Source: Neocallimastix lanati (nom. inval.) | Taxonomy: Eukaryota > Neocallimastigomycota > Neocallimastigomycetes > Neocallimastigales > Neocallimastigaceae | Length of the DNA stretch: 57,500 bases | NCBI GenBank assembly: GCA_016946835.1 | Contig: JACVTC010000215.1 | Span: forward strand, 1 to 57,500 | Direction: 5' to 3' | Part shown: positions 56,955 to 57,500 of the stretch, one piece after another | Layout: every line of letters begins with the position of its first letter | How positions within the stretch are numbered: position 1 is the stretch's first letter | The notes under the pieces: generated by a model | The model's database searches: none | Seen by the model: only the letters and a program-made list of their open reading frames with translations | What the model was told of the DNA's origin: nothing | Made by a program: the position numbers and the translations under genes

Positions 56955-57500
56955 CTTCATTTGCAAGATTCAGAACTTTATGGTACATTTTCATTACTGT
57001 TTTTGGTTACTGTTGTCTTAAAGATGTTGAATGGTTACCAAAAACTTTAGGTGGTAAGGCTCGTTTCGAGGACTTGAATTTATTCTGGGAAGGTCTTCCA
57101 TACCAACCACAAGAAAGAAAAGTTATTGTTTATTACATGATTCAATTTGGTTCAGCTTTATGTACTTTCATTCTTCAATTCAAACAAAATCGTACTCGTA
57201 ACAGTTAGTAAGTATAAATTGATTATATTAATATTATACATTCATTTTTTTAAATATCTTTAATATTTAAAAATTAAAATTTTTAATTAAAAAAAAATCA
57301 TATTAATAATATTAATATTTAATTAATAATAATATTTTTTTTTTTTTTTTTATAAAATAATAATAATAATAATAATAAAATAAAATAAAATAATTTTTTA
57401 CTTATTTAGTGGTGAATTACTTCTTCACGATCTTGCTACTTTAGTACTTTTAATTATTAGTTTCTTAAACAATTATATTCGTATGGGTGCAGTTGTTCTT
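56292..57500 (+). CDS. TLC-domain ceramide synthase-like protein, 5' part
   Basis: LAG1/TLC proteins are multi-pass ER membrane enzymes that N-acylate sphingoid bases. Exons: 56292-56498, 56623-56787, 56954-57207, and 57410 to the window edge. Introns are 124, 166 and 202 bp, all GT-AG, with phases agreeing; 239 codons are visible. A charged N-terminus is followed by a transmembrane helix (about 33-57, IFLFMAIFVILPIGLLFI) and another at 79-95 (FGLGILSFIIIYLV). The TLC domain starts near residue 125 (ASFARFRTLWYIF); WEGLPYQPQ and YYMIQFGSALC match the pre-catalytic region. The signature, normally HH followed by an NxxRxG segment, reads LLLHDLAT (215-219) then NNYIRMGAVVL. The second His is Asp. 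The 3' half is outside the window. A TRAM/CLN8-type relative is less likely. Confidence 0.85.

Noticed and set aside
1-57500. CRISPR array, bacterial operon or prokaryotic mobile element
   Set aside because: The repeats present are satellites, LTRs and microsatellites without unique spacers of constant length; genes have spliceosomal introns.

Overview
The window is nuclear DNA of an extremely AT-rich, intron-bearing eukaryote. It has GT-AG introns that are almost pure A/T, long homopolymer and triplet runs, and crowds of Ty3/gypsy elements, some with chromodomains. The best fit is an anaerobic gut fungus (Neocallimastigomycota). That is an inference from composition, intron style and element types; another AT-rich early-diverging fungus or an amoebozoan is not excluded. 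Only two host genes look intact: coatomer subunit gamma (minus strand, 8082-13459, 14 exons, 894 codons, complete) and the first four exons of a TLC-domain ceramide synthase-like gene (plus strand, from 56292, running off the right edge).

Layout. 1-8081: AT-rich DNA with a 1.35-kb terminal-inverted-repeat (TIR) element (1542-2891), a decayed Ty3/gypsy relic (about 3238-5766) and a satellite-bearing TIR element end (5767-6882). 8082-13459: coatomer gamma. 13984-15216: a second copy of the TIR element, with a possible 9-bp target duplication. 16127-16342: an orphan terminal exon. 16912-18925: a decayed delta-type family B DNA polymerase, probably from a large DNA virus or similar, next to a retropepsin-like scrap. 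18928-44049: a four-level nest of LTR retrotransposons. 44050-46486: relics (a coiled-coil pseudogene, a gag copy, a Ty1/copia RNase H fragment). 46487-53288: a 6.8-kb TIR-bounded block filled by a satellite array. 53289-56291: low-complexity DNA.

The nest resolves exactly. Element A (minus, chromovirus, broken) was entered in its gag gene by element D (plus; target duplication CATAA; 643-bp LTRs). D's 5' LTR was split after 19 bp by element B (minus; AGTT; 789-bp LTRs). Element C (plus; AAGTT; 887-bp LTRs) then landed at the B/D boundary. LTR lengths match pairwise once the inserts are removed (B 789/789, C 887/887, D 643/19+624).

Expression and replication signals are readable. C encodes one 1353-codon gag-pol ORF. 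Just after its 5' LTR lies a 17-nt sequence complementary to a site in the LTR about 30 nt past a TATA box, which is the arrangement of Tf1-type self-priming. A and D show the same design with 10-11 nt. B instead has a tRNA-type primer site and joins gag to pol by a canonical -1 frameshift signal (slippery T TTA AAC plus a GC-rich hairpin). D's LTR carries a tRNA-like A-box/B-box pair, and its ORF has lost RT and RNase H by an in-frame deletion.
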